Notes: generated by a model not told the origin, from the sequence alone. Counted from the stretch's first letter, positions 24,952-35,900 are shown. The stretch is DNA of 64,000 nucleotides from Rehmannia glutinosa (GCA_016081115.2 CM071925.1:9528441-9592440); one strand, 5' to 3'. Numbers and translations are program-made.

Positions 24952-25552
24952 GATTAATTTGATACTGTGGTTTTATTTGATAAATACTTTCATGATAATA
25001 ACCAAACCTGGAATTTTGTTCTGTATGAATTAACAGCTACTGCATGAGCAACGAGCATGTTTCGTGCCACGGTATATGGATTTGGTTGGGTCCCATTGTC
25101 TTTGGGAATCACTACTACTTATACCACTCTTAAGTTGAAATTGATTCGAGAATGCCATTGGAGTTGGTCCAAACCATCTCTATAAGCAACAAGGTTTTTA
25201 GTAGAATTTCTGGAAGCAAAGTTGAAGCTGGATTTGGAGCCGAAGCTGCAAATGAAGTTGAACCGGGGTTTATAATGCTCGAAAAAGCCGCTCACGATTC
25301 AAGAACCACATAGCTCGACGTTCATTTATTGTGATCCAGTATTTCACCCGATCTCCGAACTCCTAAAAGCATAATTCCGCATACTCGCGAAAATCACTCC
25401 TGTTGTATCACAATTAGACCAAACATCAAGTTAATAGTTGTAACTTTTAAAGATAACTAGATATCTCTATAACTTGACCAAACATCATGGTAATTATAAG
25501 TGCATGCTCAAATTGACCACGTGTGTTTTGTGAAATGGAAAATAGTCATACT

Positions 25553-25833
25553 TTTAAATACATATATTTTTTAGCCATTTTACTAAAAATTGATTATCAT
25601 TACTTTTATTATATTATCTGGTGAGGATTTTGGCCATTTTTCAAAAATTGACGTATATTTTCGAGACCAGTGATGTATCTCGGACCGAGTGATGTGTCTT
25701 GGCACCGAGTCTTGACTAGCGTTTAAATGGGAAAAAACAAGAGGAAATCCGACATTTGAACTCAAATATGAATAAAAAAACATGTTTTTGAAAAATATGG
25801 CTAAAACTATATTTTTGATACGCAGAAGTTTGA
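25553..25833. mobile_element. small inverted-repeat element, intron 6 of GH1-A
   Basis: The ends carry TATATTTTTTAGCCATTTT and, inverted, AAAATATGGCTAAAACTATA. The inner part contains a repeated GACC…GTGATGT…TC pattern. It has no coding capacity and GH1-B lacks it at this place. Confidence 0.5.
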
Positions 25834-26888
25834 CTAAAATCCGAAGGAGTCGTTTTGTAACTATCCCTACAATATGTACCTTGGTGAAAATTTTATAAAT
25901 TTAATGTGAGGCTAGGGAGAAAAGACATATAGGCACAAAATCAATATATCCGAGATTGAATAGATTTCAGACACAAAATTGAGTCACTTACACAATACGA
26001 TCTTTGTTTAAGAAGCCACCATACTCTTGTTCCAAGCATTGAGGAAGATCAAAGTGAAAGAGAGTAACATAGGGCTTAATTCTGTTCAAGTAATAATATT
26101 CATAAGAACCAATATAATATAGCATATGAATTCCCTAGTTTGAATTTGTAAATCTTCTACAAAAAAAATATGCGCTAGTCGATGCCGACATGTACCACTC
26201 TGCGTAACTATTCAAACGGGTTCTCGACTTAGATTTAACACATACACACGCTAAAAAGGCCAGATACGCTGATCCAACCAGATAGAAATTTCACTTTATA
26301 TTTATTAACCAAGCTTTAGAGTATTGACTTACCCGAAAAATATAAAGTGACAACTGGAATACAAAGTCATTATAATAATTACCATTGGCAAGAAGAGTGT
26401 TGATAAGATCATTATAATAATCAATTCCTTCTTTGTTGACACCAAGGCAAGGTCTTCCACCTAAAATACATAATTAAAACATTAACTTAATTTGTAATTA
26501 ATGATTGTAAAAATAGATTAATTCACCAAATTAAATTCTTAGTTGACTTAATTTACCAGGTAATATCCGTGACCATGAAATTGAAAATCTGTAGGCATCG
26601 AAGCCCATGCTCTTCATCATCTTAATATCATCCTGCAACATATATAATATTTTAAACACAAGTATGCATAAATATCTACCCAATGACAATGATATATAGT
26701 ATTTTGTAATCCACTGTATATTCATCATCAGGGTAAATAGAACATGGATAGTTGACTAATAACTTATATTTGGAATACATGTCAACAGCAAATTTCCATT
26801 GATCCATCAGCAATTTTGGCTGTCATAGGGAATAAACAATCCATAAGTAATTACTTTTTTTTTTACATTCTTATCCATTTGTGATATT

Positions 26889-26994
26889 GAGGAAAATAGT
26901 TTTTCGATCATGTAGTTTGGAGTACTCGAAGATTTAGTCATCTAAATAGACGCTTTAACTTTTGGCTCCAATTTAGCAAATTTTGGACATTTAA
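26889..26994 (-). mobile_element. hAT-like MITE, cut by the assembly gap, intron 2 of GH1-A
   Basis: It matches the complement of the end of the repeat at 53090-53515 and lies the same distance (about 70 bp) upstream of exon 3 as in GH1-B. It belongs to the same family as 24450-24951. The copy runs straight into the N run. Confidence 0.7.
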
Positions 26995-27125
26995 NNNNNN
27001 NNNNNNNNNNNNNNNNNNNNNNNNNNNNNNNNNNNNNNNNNNNNNNNNNNNNNNNNNNNNNNNNNNNNNNNNNNNNNNNNNNNNNNNNNNNNNNNNNNNN
27101 NNNNNNNNNNNNNNNNNNNNNNNNN
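26995..27125. other. assembly gap (131 N)
   Basis: A run of unknown bases inside a repeat in intron 2 of GH1-A. The true length is unknown. Sequence beyond it (27126 on) does not resemble the upstream part of GH1-B. Confidence 0.99.
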
Positions 27126-28329
27126 AACATAAGTATGAATTACAATCTATGTAAATATAATGTTAAAATAGTATTTATTATTACTCACGAATAATTATAT
27201 TATATTTGTATTAAACCCGCATATCTACGGATCCGTATATTATATATTTCGTATTACCATTTTTTTCGCTGTGAATCTCATTAAATATTCAATATACCGT
27301 ACTTACTAAATAACGAATTTTTCCTGGTCCCGTATTTAACTAAGAGAAATTGGATAAAGATGAAATGTGCTCAGCTTTAATTCTAAAGTCAACTTTATTT
27401 GTTAATTTCGTGGGATGGTTGCTGATAAGTCACTTACTTGAGTCTACTAAAAATAAGATTTTAGTACAATTTATGACAATATATGTAAACAAACATGGGT
27501 TAAAATAATGATGCCTGTAATACAATTCGCTAAAGGTTAATTAAATTAGGTACTAAGTCTGCCTAACAAAAGTCATATTAACATTACTTAAATACATTTA
27601 TTTTAGGGATAATTACAACACTTTTCTAGGTTTGGGCTAATTACAAAAACTAAGAGATGTTTCAAAATTACAAAAAACTCCATCATATTCGAATATACGC
27701 CAAATTTAAGGGGGTAAACGCATTTTTTATAAATAATGCGGATTTTATATGCTTTTTCACTTATGAAAGAGGGAAAACGGATGTGTGAAACTCAAAGGTT
27801 TTTTTGTAATTTTCATAAATTTTGGGCTTTTTTTTATCAATTTTCCCTTTATTTATAAATAAATTTTGATATTTTAAAATGTTTCAAACCATTTGGGTAC
27901 AGTTGATTGACCGAAAACCACCGCCTCTATGGGCCGATCCGGTTCGTGTTTCATCGGGAGACATATTTAAGCCCTCTCGACCTGGGAAAAAACCGGCCAA
28001 AACCAAACCGTGCCCACCCCAGCCAGTTCTACTCCATCTTTCTTACTAAGTAGTTAAAAAGGAAAAATACATTAAAAAATGGAAAGAAAAGGATGTAAAA
28101 AGGTAAACGTATAGTTAATGACTTTGGAGAAAATGGGGAAAACATCCCCCAAATTTCAAGCTGCTTTACGGCCTAATGGATCTAATCCAGTAATTTTCAT
28201 TGCCTTTGTCTCCCTATTGATAGTCAAGTGGTTTCTGAAAATCTTGAAGGGAATTAGGCATTGTCTGATTTTTCGGTTCACATACCTCTTTTTGAATATG
28301 TACATGATGACCAAAATAAAAGTCTTTGA
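27126..28329. other. intergenic, repeat remnants
   Basis: No gene is supported. At about 27600-27850 lies a third copy of the AATTACAAAA-type MITE. A GC-richer patch at 27900-28020 has no clear identity. I looked here for exons 1-2 of GH1-A (the RGPSIWD block) and did not find them. Confidence 0.5.
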
Positions 28330-29471
28330 AATGTAAGCAACACGCGATGATTTATAGAGGTTAAACCCCGCGTGGTCTAATCCTCTACCACCCTGGTATG
28401 TCCTGAATGGATTACGAAAAGGAAAAAGTTTTATTGATACCAAACAAATACAAACTTTTACCTTGAAGAGTACCACACTCTTCTCATAACACCACCCCGG
28501 TGAAGATTACGCCACAATCTCACAACAATAAAGAAGACCACACTCTTGATACTAAAATCACCGGATATGTTCTTACCACAAGACACTAATGGTGTCTTGT
28601 TTTGGATGATTGAAAATTACAATCAAGATTACTTTGTTTTGAAAATATTACAACTAAAAGTTTAAGTGAATCAAGGAAGGAAATTCTAATACTCAAGATA
28701 TGTAAGTGAAAACTTAGGCTTAAAATACAACAAGAAATTTTGCTAAGAGAGAATAAGAAGTTTCTTTGAATTTTTCTTGTTGTTTAAATGTTTGTGTTGT
28801 TATATTTGATCCTTAAAGCTTCATCTCTTTATATAAAATATTCAAGATTGGATATCCAAGATAGACTCCTCCTCCATCTTCACTTTTTGTATACAAAGAA
28901 GGATTGAAAGATCTACAAAAATGGTTAAAAAATGTAAAGTAGGTCAAAGAAAGATAATGATTCAACAACGAATAGATTATTCTTGTCCAAAAAATTATAG
29001 AGTCGATCGGTTGACTGTTGAAAATTCGAACGTTTAAAAAGTTATCGGTTTGAGTTTAATTAAACAAGGGTTGGACCGTCGAGGAGTTGGGACCCGATCG
29101 ACCAGAACCCCGACCTGGCCGCCCTCGGCTGGGCCGTCCAGGTCCTTAAATTTTCAAAACAGAGAAAGATTAAGAAGCATACTTGTGTTCGACACCGGTC
29201 GGCCGATTGGCACTGTTTTGCTTCGAGGTATGTTTAACGTTTTGAGTTTACAAACTTCGAAAGACACGAGTTGCCCTCACAGAGCATCGAGTTGGCCTCA
29301 AATGAAGTGTTGTCCAGGTTTTGTTAAATATTAAAGTTGACAAATACTTCCAAAATTAGTAAAAATCATTTAAATTGTTTTGATATTTGGACAGCATTTG
29401 GGGACATTGTTTTGGTATAAAAAAACCATTTAAAAAAATCATCAAAATAAAGAAAAAAATATTTTCTAACA
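28330..29471 (-). repeat. copia-A LTR (copy C2)
   Basis: On the minus strand it begins TGTTAGAAAATA at 29471 and shares with C3 the text ATACCAAAACAATG near the start. Shared end text GGGTGGTAGAGGATTAG and CTATAAATC appears at 28340-28400. It has a GC-rich patch with GGTCGATCGG-type words (29070-29140) and a stem-loop array (28465-28600). No internal copia sequence borders it, so it is a solo or truncated LTR. Confidence 0.7.
28465..28600 (-). other. stem-loop array in copia-A LTR C2
   Basis: Plus-strand text: 28465-28483 has stem GAAGAGT / ACTCTTC with loop ACCAC; 28578-28600 has a perfect 9-bp stem ACAAGACAC / GTGTCTTGT with loop TAATG. Between them are weaker ones with ACCAC in the loop, including AGATT / AATCT near 28504. 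Confidence 0.7.
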
Positions 29472-29736
29472 AACTCCTATTTTTTTATGATTACAACCCA
29501 AACAACTTTACAAGAGCAAGTAAGTTTTTGGTCAAAAAATAGTCTATCCGTTTAAGCAACATTTATCAAAAATAAAATTTTATTAGGAAAAGAGCAAGAT
29601 TTTTCAAAATAAGTTTAAGCTCCCCAGATCCACAAGAACCAAAACACAAAATCGAGATTATAAGCAAAAGCTACAACTTTTACAATGAGCTTAAAAGCTA
29701 TACAACTTAAAAACTCCTTTGTCAATAGTAAATCGT

Positions 29737-30985
29737 TGTTAGGAAATTTATTGTTTAGATTTTGATGATACCATGTAAACATGAATCAGAAAGTCGGCAC
29801 CTCATTTTCCTTGTATTTTATTTTGTAATAGATAAAGATTGCATGAGTTGAGGGGAAGTCAACTATGTCAAATAATGCAAGAAGTCGAATCAAGTGAAGT
29901 CCACTTACTTGTCGGTGAGTGTGGTCGAGATCAAGCTCGACTTCAATAAAGGAGATCCAACGAAATGTGAGTAAAGTTGAAGAAGTGGTTCCGCCAAGTC
30001 CACAGAGCGTATCTTCGATTGAATTGTGATTGAGTCATTCCCAATGATTGGAGGCTGACTGAAGTCGAAGGAAAAAGCTGATTGTCGGTAAAATCATTTA
30101 TGTCAGACTGCATGGAAGTCAATGATATTACGTAAATTAGTATCTTCCACTTGCCGTATCCTTAAGTGCCTTCCGAGAAGCGTGCAAAAAGAATAAACCA
30201 ATAGGAAAACTGAAGGCTTGTTTTAGACCCTGAAAAGCTACATAATCATTTAATACGAGGAAGGGTCACCATCACATAAAAAGCAAAAATGACAAGCCAT
30301 CGAGCAAGAATCAATATTTTGAAAATAATCATCTCTTGATGGATAAATTTTCAAATGAACACTATAAAAGATTGAGGAAGCAAGAGAGAAGATAATGAAT
30401 GACACACGAGAGATGGAACATTTTATGCAACGAAAGCAAACGATATTCCCAAATATTCTCTCAAGCTTATCAAGAAATTCCTCAAGCTTTAAAAGTCGAA
30501 GGAACTCGGACCCAACATACGCTTTGTGAAAGAAAATATCGCTTGAATCCGGTTGAAGAGGAAAAGTTTAAGAACAAAAATGGGTCTACTCTCCAAGTTT
30601 GAAGGAGTTGTAGTAAGGTTCAAGGTCGAACCGGGAGTTTCAGAAGCTCGTTGGAAGGCTGTGTGATCAATTCAAGGTTTGAAGGGAAGTTTGAAGTAGT
30701 AAAGCAAATGTCTTTGTGAAAGTTGAATCAGGAGAAGCGGTCGTGTGATCAAAGGTTGTCTCTTGGCGTGAACTATTTTGTAACCGATCATTGCCAGTGG
30801 ATTCCCCGAGGAGTTGAGAGAAGAGTGGATTAGAGGAATTACGCATCCTCGAACAATATAAAATTTACTTGTGTCATTCTTTCTTGATTTTTACTTTGTG
30901 TTACATTTATATTTCTTTGATAAGTTAAATTGCTCGGTGATAATAATATTTCTAAAACAGTGTTAAAAAGCGTGCCAAAATTACA
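29737..30985 (+). repeat. Sirevirus-type LTR, 3'-truncated
   Basis: It starts TGTTAGGAAATTTATTG and follows the LTR at 37997-39433 through most of its length, including the stretch GAGTTGAGAGAAGAGTGGATTA near 30810 that both share. It fades out before the LTR end, where a TA-rich repeat begins. No polypurine tract precedes it, so it is a 5' LTR remnant or a solo LTR. Confidence 0.7.
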
Positions 30986-31121
30986 ATTTTTAACATACGG
31001 TACATATATATGTTAAACATGACGTATATTAGTGTTAAATATGCAGATATATATGTTAAATATGCAATAGAATCATCGCATAAACGTATACGGTCCCATG
31101 TTAATAGCGTGATTCTTTCCT

Positions 31122-31173
<52 letters not shown>

Positions 31174-31732
31174 ATAATTGATTCTTTAATTCTGATCTCC
31201 ACATGTTTTTGTTTGACTATTTTAATATGCGATTACACATGATATATGTTAAACATGCGATATAATAGTGTTAAATATCAAGACATATATGTTAAATATG
31301 CGGTAGAATCATCGCCGAGCATCGTGGTTCCAGCATATTAATGAGCGTGATTCTCTTCTCTCTCTCTCTATAATTAATTGCTTTAATTCACGGTCCCCAC
31401 ATGTTTTTGTTTGACAATTTTAATATGCATTATATATATTAAAACATGTAGTATAATAGTGTTAAATATGCAGTTCATATATGTTAAATATGTAGTAAAA
31501 TCATCATAGAGCACACACGGTCCCCACATGTTAATGTAGAGCGCGATTCTCTTTCTATAATTGGTTCCTTAATTCACGGTCCCACATGTTGTTTTGACAA
31601 TTTAACCATATTAGGATTTAATTGAATTCGTTAATCTATTAGTATCATATATTAATCCTGGCCTTTGTGTATATAAGGATGGTTTAGATGAATCCATACT
31701 ATCTCACCTAGAGTCATGGTCTCACATGATCT

Positions 31733-31734
<2 letters not shown>
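30986..31734 (+). mobile_element. TA-flanked element, family a, three internal tandem units
   Basis: Three degenerate units of about 180-230 bp (near 31000, 31230 and 31440) each contain TGTTAAATATGC, AGAATCATCG, a CT-rich run, TTTAATTC and CCCACATG followed by TGTTTGAC. The right end (ACTATCTCACCTAGAGTC, then GGTCTCACATGATC) matches the terminal signature of the elements at 54433 and 62110 and is followed by (CA)n(TA)n. The left end was not found. Confidence 0.55.

Positions 31735-31799
<65 letters not shown>
31735..31799. repeat. (CA)n(TA)n microsatellite
   Basis: An uninterrupted CA run passes into an uninterrupted TA run at the right edge of the TA-flanked element. Confidence 0.95.
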
Positions 31800-31801
<2 letters not shown>

Positions 31802-31824
31802 GTGTGTTATAAGGAGACTACTGC

Positions 31825-32150
31825 TATTGGAATTTGGTCAAAGATCATCACCTTGAAATAGGCTTTTAAAAGAGGTGCGAAGCATGACCCGCCGATTGAA
31901 CTCGTGAGCGTTGTATTGCACAGTTAAAGGAGGCAAAGGATTTGATTTGTACTACCATACCAAAATATGCATCTTCTTTTAAATTGTTCGTACATAAGCG
32001 GAGGTAAGCGTGCTTGTCCCGAGTTTCTATGTAATGGGTGACCCACTGGGAAGTTTTCGAGTGCGCGTGAGTGATGAAAAACGCTGCTGAAAAGACTTGT
32101 GTTGGTTTATGGGGACAATCGTAAACAGGAGTAGCGCTAGAGGTCCAACA
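31825..32150 (+). repeat. 5' LTR of the Cassandra-like TRIM
   Basis: It ends GGTCCAACA directly before the primer site. It contains a 5S-like segment at 32001-32066 with AAGCGTGCTTG (A-box region) and GGGTGACCCACTGGGAAG (C-box region). It is diverged from the 3' LTR by many substitutions and short indels. Confidence 0.8.
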
Positions 32151-32152
32151 AC

Positions 32153-32167
32153 TGGTATCGGAGCAGG
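32153..32167 (+). other. TRIM primer binding site (initiator Met)
   Basis: TGGTATCGGAGCAGG follows the 5' LTR after two bases. It differs by one base from TGGTATCAGAGC over the first 12 positions. Confidence 0.8.
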
Positions 32168-32618
32168 TCCACAAGTTCAAATTCCCTTGAAGCCTTGACG
32201 CCCAGGTGGAGGTTGGCGGAGCGGTGGAACCGAGATGCTTTGGTGTAGCGGAGGTAAAACGGACGAGGCGAATGGTAGGTTGCCAGGTGGCCGGAAATGA
32301 GGTAAAACATTGGAACTAGAGGTAGGTTCTTTGGGTGGACCAAAATCGGAAGGGTAGGTTGTCGGTGGTTAACGAGGTAAAACATCGAATCAAGGTGTAG
32401 GATTCTTTGAGTGACGAGAATCGAATGGTAGGTTTCAGTGACCGGGCGGAGGTAAATGGATCGAACTAAGGTGTAGGTTGTTGCGTGCCAAAATTGAGAG
32501 GCTGGCGTGACGTGACGCTTGAATCAAAAGTTGGCATTAGAATCGAGGAAGTTTGGCGGGCGCGGAGGCTGCTGCCAATCGGAGCTAAGATCTTTGGCAT
32601 GTCTTTGGAAGAGGGGAT

Positions 32619-32960
32619 TGTTGGGATTTAGTCCAAGATCCCCACCAAAGAAATGGGCTTTAAAAGAGGTGCGGCGTGGCCCGCGATTCGAACTCATGGC
32701 GGCCCCGATTGCATAGTTAAAGGAGATCTTAAATGATTTGATATGGACTACCAATACCAAGCAAAGATGCATCTTCTTTTCTCGGTACTCATTACATTGA
32801 AATTTAGGTTAAGCGTGCTTGACCTGGAGTGTATTATGGGATGGTGACCCCCTGGGAAGTTTTCCAGTGCGCGTGAGTGAGGACAAAGCGCACTAGAAAG
32901 ACTTCGTGTTGGGTTTGTGGGGACAAAATCGTTAATTCGAGTAGCGCTGAGGGTCCAACA
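32619..32960 (+). repeat. 3' LTR of the Cassandra-like TRIM
   Basis: It begins TGTTGGGATTTAGTCC right after the purine tract GAGGGGAT and ends GGGTCCAACA. It contains the better-preserved 5S-like segment (32807-32872). Confidence 0.85.
32807..32872 (+). other. 5S rRNA-derived segment with internal Pol III promoter boxes
   Basis: The text GGTTAAGCGTGCTTG corresponds to the A-box region of plant 5S rRNA. GGGATGGTGACCCCCTGGG with one base missing corresponds to the C-box region, followed by AAGTTTTCCAGTG. Only the second half of a 5S gene is present, so this is not a functional 5S gene. Confidence 0.85.
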
Positions 32961-33942
32961 CACGCCATGGGTGAGTCCATTTGGGCCATCCTAATCATAA
33001 ATCTAATATATTCAATGGCAATATTTAACAAGCTAAATTAAAATTTATTAACTAATTAACTTAACACTAGTACATTGCCCGGTGCGATGGCGTAAAAAAT
33101 GTAATATAATAAAGTACTCTATAATTTGATATTAAAAATTTATAAATTATATAAATGGCATTAGAGGGGCGGCGGGTATCTCGTCCATCCCCACCATGTT
33201 CATTGAATCGAAAAGGGTTGCGAGGATGCTGTGGATAATCGTCTTGATCCGAACAAAATAATTTAGAATTTATTAAATTATTATTATTATACTAATTTAA
33301 TACATTTTCACAAAATATTATGTTAAATACCCAAAAATAAATTAAGACTTAAACAAATAGAAAAAGTAAACAAATTTATTATATATTTGAAGCAAGTTTA
33401 TACACCTATTGAAAAATACTTGTTGAATTGTTCAAAAAACATTAAAATTTATATGTTTACTTAGTAATTTTCGACAACTAAATTGAATTAGATCAATTGA
33501 GCATAGTTGAGATTGATACCAACAAATTACTATACACGTTAATTTAATAAATAAAATCGAGTATCATTTGATTTCGATAACAATATCTTTGTACTCAAAT
33601 TATGATTATTTGATAAGCTATTTTATAAGATAGAAGATTATTATTTGATATAACAAATAAATATCATTTTATCTTATGTAATATATATTTACTTGTTATA
33701 TATCCAAAAAATGGGCAATAAAATATTTAAATTATATAATTTAAAGAATTTTTTTACAATTATATATAGGGATTTCATCAATATTTCAGGCATTTCATAC
33801 AAAGTTCATTGTATTATTTTTTGAGATATAATACATATATATAAGAAAAAGAATTATACATATGTAGGATTTTTTTCATATTTCTGTGTATTTCATGTAA
33901 TATTTATGGCATATTATTTTCTCAAATATAATATGGATACAT
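32961..33942. other. intergenic, AT-rich
   Basis: No gene or complete element is recognised. The text ACTAGTACATTGCCCGGTGC near 33066 and a GC patch with CCATCCCCACC at 33160-33240 resemble ends of common small plant transposons, but I could not pair them. Confidence 0.4.
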
Positions 33943-33960
33943 ATATATATATATATATAT

Positions 33961-35118
33961 AAGGATTTGTTCAATTGAGACCAACCCCTTTAGGTTAGTC
34001 CATAGGAACACTTTTGGACTCTTGATTTAAAAATTTAGATGGTGTAGATCATTCTAGTTATCAGGCTAATAAGGGTATAATTGTACTTTTCTATATCATC
34101 GGTTTTTTAATTAGGCGGTTTTATATCTTTAATAGCTATTTTTAAGGTAAATACAATCTTACCTTTTAGTTGGCGATTTTAGGAGGAAAACCCATCAACT
34201 TTTTGTTAATTTTATTATATTTACATGTCCATATTCGAAAAAAATTTGCACGTGCTTGTTTGTATTACATACTTTAGTTAGTTATTCTTGCATATTTAGT
34301 GTGATGCTTGATTGTATATTTAGTTCAGCAAAATTGTATACTTAGTTAAATGTCATTTTTAATCATGGTTTTGTTTTTCATATATTGATTGATGGAATCA
34401 TAGACAATTGGGTTACGTGGGAATTGTATACATGGTCATGCTTTGTGTATATTTAGTTGTATGGATTTGTATACTTGGTTCAAGTGAATCAATTCTTAGT
34501 TATATAAGTAGTTATGTGGATTTGTATAAGTTAGCTATGTGGATTTGTTTATTTAGTTCATCGAAATGATACTTATTTATGTTAGTAGTTACGTAGGAAT
34601 TGTTTAATTAGTTAAGTGGAATTGTATACTTAGTAATGTTTTATTGTATAGTTAGTTTAGTGTAATTGTTTAATTAGTTTAATGTTTACGTATACTTAGT
34701 AATGTTTTAATGTATAATAGTTCGAGTGAAAATTGTATACCAGTAAATGTTTTATGTATACTTAGTAATATTTTAATATATACTTAGTTTAGTGAAATTG
34801 TATACTTTTTCATTAATTGTTGTATGATTCTGTTTGCCACATTTTATGATATCCGATACCAATTGTTTTTTGAAATTGTTGGTGTTTATGGCGGGGGTGA
34901 ATCACGTGATTATGGGGGACATGATCAATAACAGATCACCCCTAATTTGTAAGTAAGAGGTTACCATATTTGGTTTCTGGATTTCTATTTTACCCCTTCT
35001 AATGTATACTTTCATATGAATTGTTGTATATATTTGTTCATATCTTGACCATTGATTTATTTTTTGATGGTGTAGATGGTCCCATGGTCTTACCAGGAGG
35101 GTAGTCTCAGGATCCTCC
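33961..35118 (+). mobile_element. TA-flanked element, family b (same family as 55536-56577)
   Basis: It begins directly after an (AT)n run (33942-33960) with AAGGATTTGTTCAATTGAGACC and ends GTAGTCTCAGGATCCTCC directly before ATATATATA. The ends are imperfect inverted repeats. The first about 180 bp match the complement of the end of 55536-56577, including CCTTTAGGTTAGTCCATA and TGGACTCTTGATTTAAAA. The middle is filled with the word TGTATACTTAGT and variants every 20-35 bases. No coding potential. Confidence 0.75.
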
Positions 35119-35126
35119 ATATATAT

Positions 35127-35479
35127 AATCTAAAACTTATATATTTATTCACGTTTTAAGATATATAGTTTTTTTATTTTCAATGTTATTGTCCGATTGT
35201 ATTACATGTTCAGCTTTTTCGGAGTATTGATTATTTCTGATTTTGTTGTGTATTGTTTGGATTTTTTGGAATTATATTCGGATATTTTGTGTTTTCCATA
35301 TTTTTGATAAGAGAAAATATGGCAAAATATGTAATTGTCCAAAGAAAATTATTTTTTTAAGAAAATACACAAAATAAATATGATTTTTATTAATAAAAAA
35401 TTAAATTGTTAAGTATTAAATTATAATTGAATATGCGAGAAAAACTTACCAATTATAAAAAATATTATCAAAGTGATCT
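35127..35479. other. intergenic, AT-rich, possibly the start of LTR C3
   Basis: The words TTTTTCGGAGTATT near 35218 recur in the tandem units at 35548-35900, so this stretch may belong to the same LTR. No other content is recognised. Confidence 0.35.
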
Positions 35480-35547
35480 TCATGTTTGATAAATGGTTTT
35501 ATCATGATTTTGTTTTTATACCAAAACAATGGTTTTAAAGGTTGTCA

Positions 35548-35900
35548 AATACTCCTAAATAATTTGAAATGGTTTCAATATTTTTCTTAGTATTTCCTCA
35601 AGTTTAGTTTCGATAATATTGGACAACACCTTTAATAATTTTATGTCAATGGTTTCTTTCATTGAAACTATGTTTCTAAATGTTGTCCTAATACTCTCCG
35701 AAAGGTCTAAAACGCGTTTTACGAATTTTTCGGAGTATTTATTAGAATTTATACCGGACAACACTTTTTGTATTAATGTGTTATTTCATCAAAACTATAT
35801 TTCTAATGTTGTCCTAAATACTCCCGATCGGTTTAAAATGTTTTTACGAATTTTTCGGAGTATTTCTTGAGGTTTATTTTCGACAAAAATCGGACAAAAC
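35548..35900 (+). repeat. three tandem units of about 130 bp in LTR C3
   Basis: Each unit has GTTGTC(C)TAATACTC, then TTTTTCGGAGTATTT (in units 2 and 3) and a TTCATTGAAACTATGTTTCTAA-type join. Within units 2 and 3 ATACTC-CCGA pairs with TTTTCGGAGTAT, giving a long imperfect hairpin per unit. Confidence 0.65.

Larger units (their letters stand above)
22139..26819 (-). pseudogene. GH1 beta-glucosidase pseudogene (GH1-A), exons 3-13
   Basis: Eleven minus-strand exons match GH1-B one to one: 26763-26819 (exon 3), 26557-26632, 26383-26460, 25992-26081, 25008-25399, 24282-24400, 23927-24144, 23803-23834, 23255-23380, 23041-23150 and 22139-22347 (exon 13). Exon 4 keeps MGFDAYRFSISWSRILPG, exon 6 HFDLPQCLEQEYGGFLNKD, exon 9 LLKGSIDFLGLNYYTANYA. 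It is dead: exon 7 has TAG in place of the Trp codon of CFWEF and a 2-base loss that destroys the acid/base motif right after TINE; exon 11 shifts frame before ITENG; exons 3, 12 and 13 carry further deletions; the exon-3 donor lost its G. Its last exon ends KSKQVEEE-stop, without the acidic tail of GH1-B. Exons 1-2 are not found and would lie at or beyond the gap at 26995. The normal family role is hydrolysis of a glucoside such as an iridoid or alkaloid glucoside; the substrate cannot be told. Confidence 0.9.
31825..32960 (+). mobile_element. Cassandra-like TRIM retrotransposon with 5S rRNA-derived LTRs
   Basis: Two direct repeats of 326 bp (31825-32150) and 342 bp (32619-32960) flank a 468-bp internal region without coding potential. 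Next to the first repeat is TGGTATCGGAGCAGG, close to the initiator tRNA-Met primer site. Before the second is the purine tract GGAAGAGGGGAT. Each repeat contains a segment matching the 3' half of plant 5S rRNA. Terminal-repeat retrotransposons in miniature with 5S-derived LTRs are known as Cassandra; they encode no protein and depend on other elements. Start and end bases (TG…CA) are clear for the second repeat; the first begins TA. I saw no clear target duplication. Confidence 0.8.

Noticed and set aside
32680..32700. tRNA gene from a B-box-like text (complement of GCGATTCGAACTC)
   Set aside because: No acceptor stem, A box or cloverleaf could be built around it.
32001..32872. 5S rRNA genes
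   Set aside because: Only the second half of 5S is present, twice, inside direct repeats with primer site and purine tract. This is a TRIM LTR component, not 5S rDNA.
31825..32960. Five-base target duplication for the TRIM
   Set aside because: Flanks ACTGC and CACGC agree too poorly to claim it.
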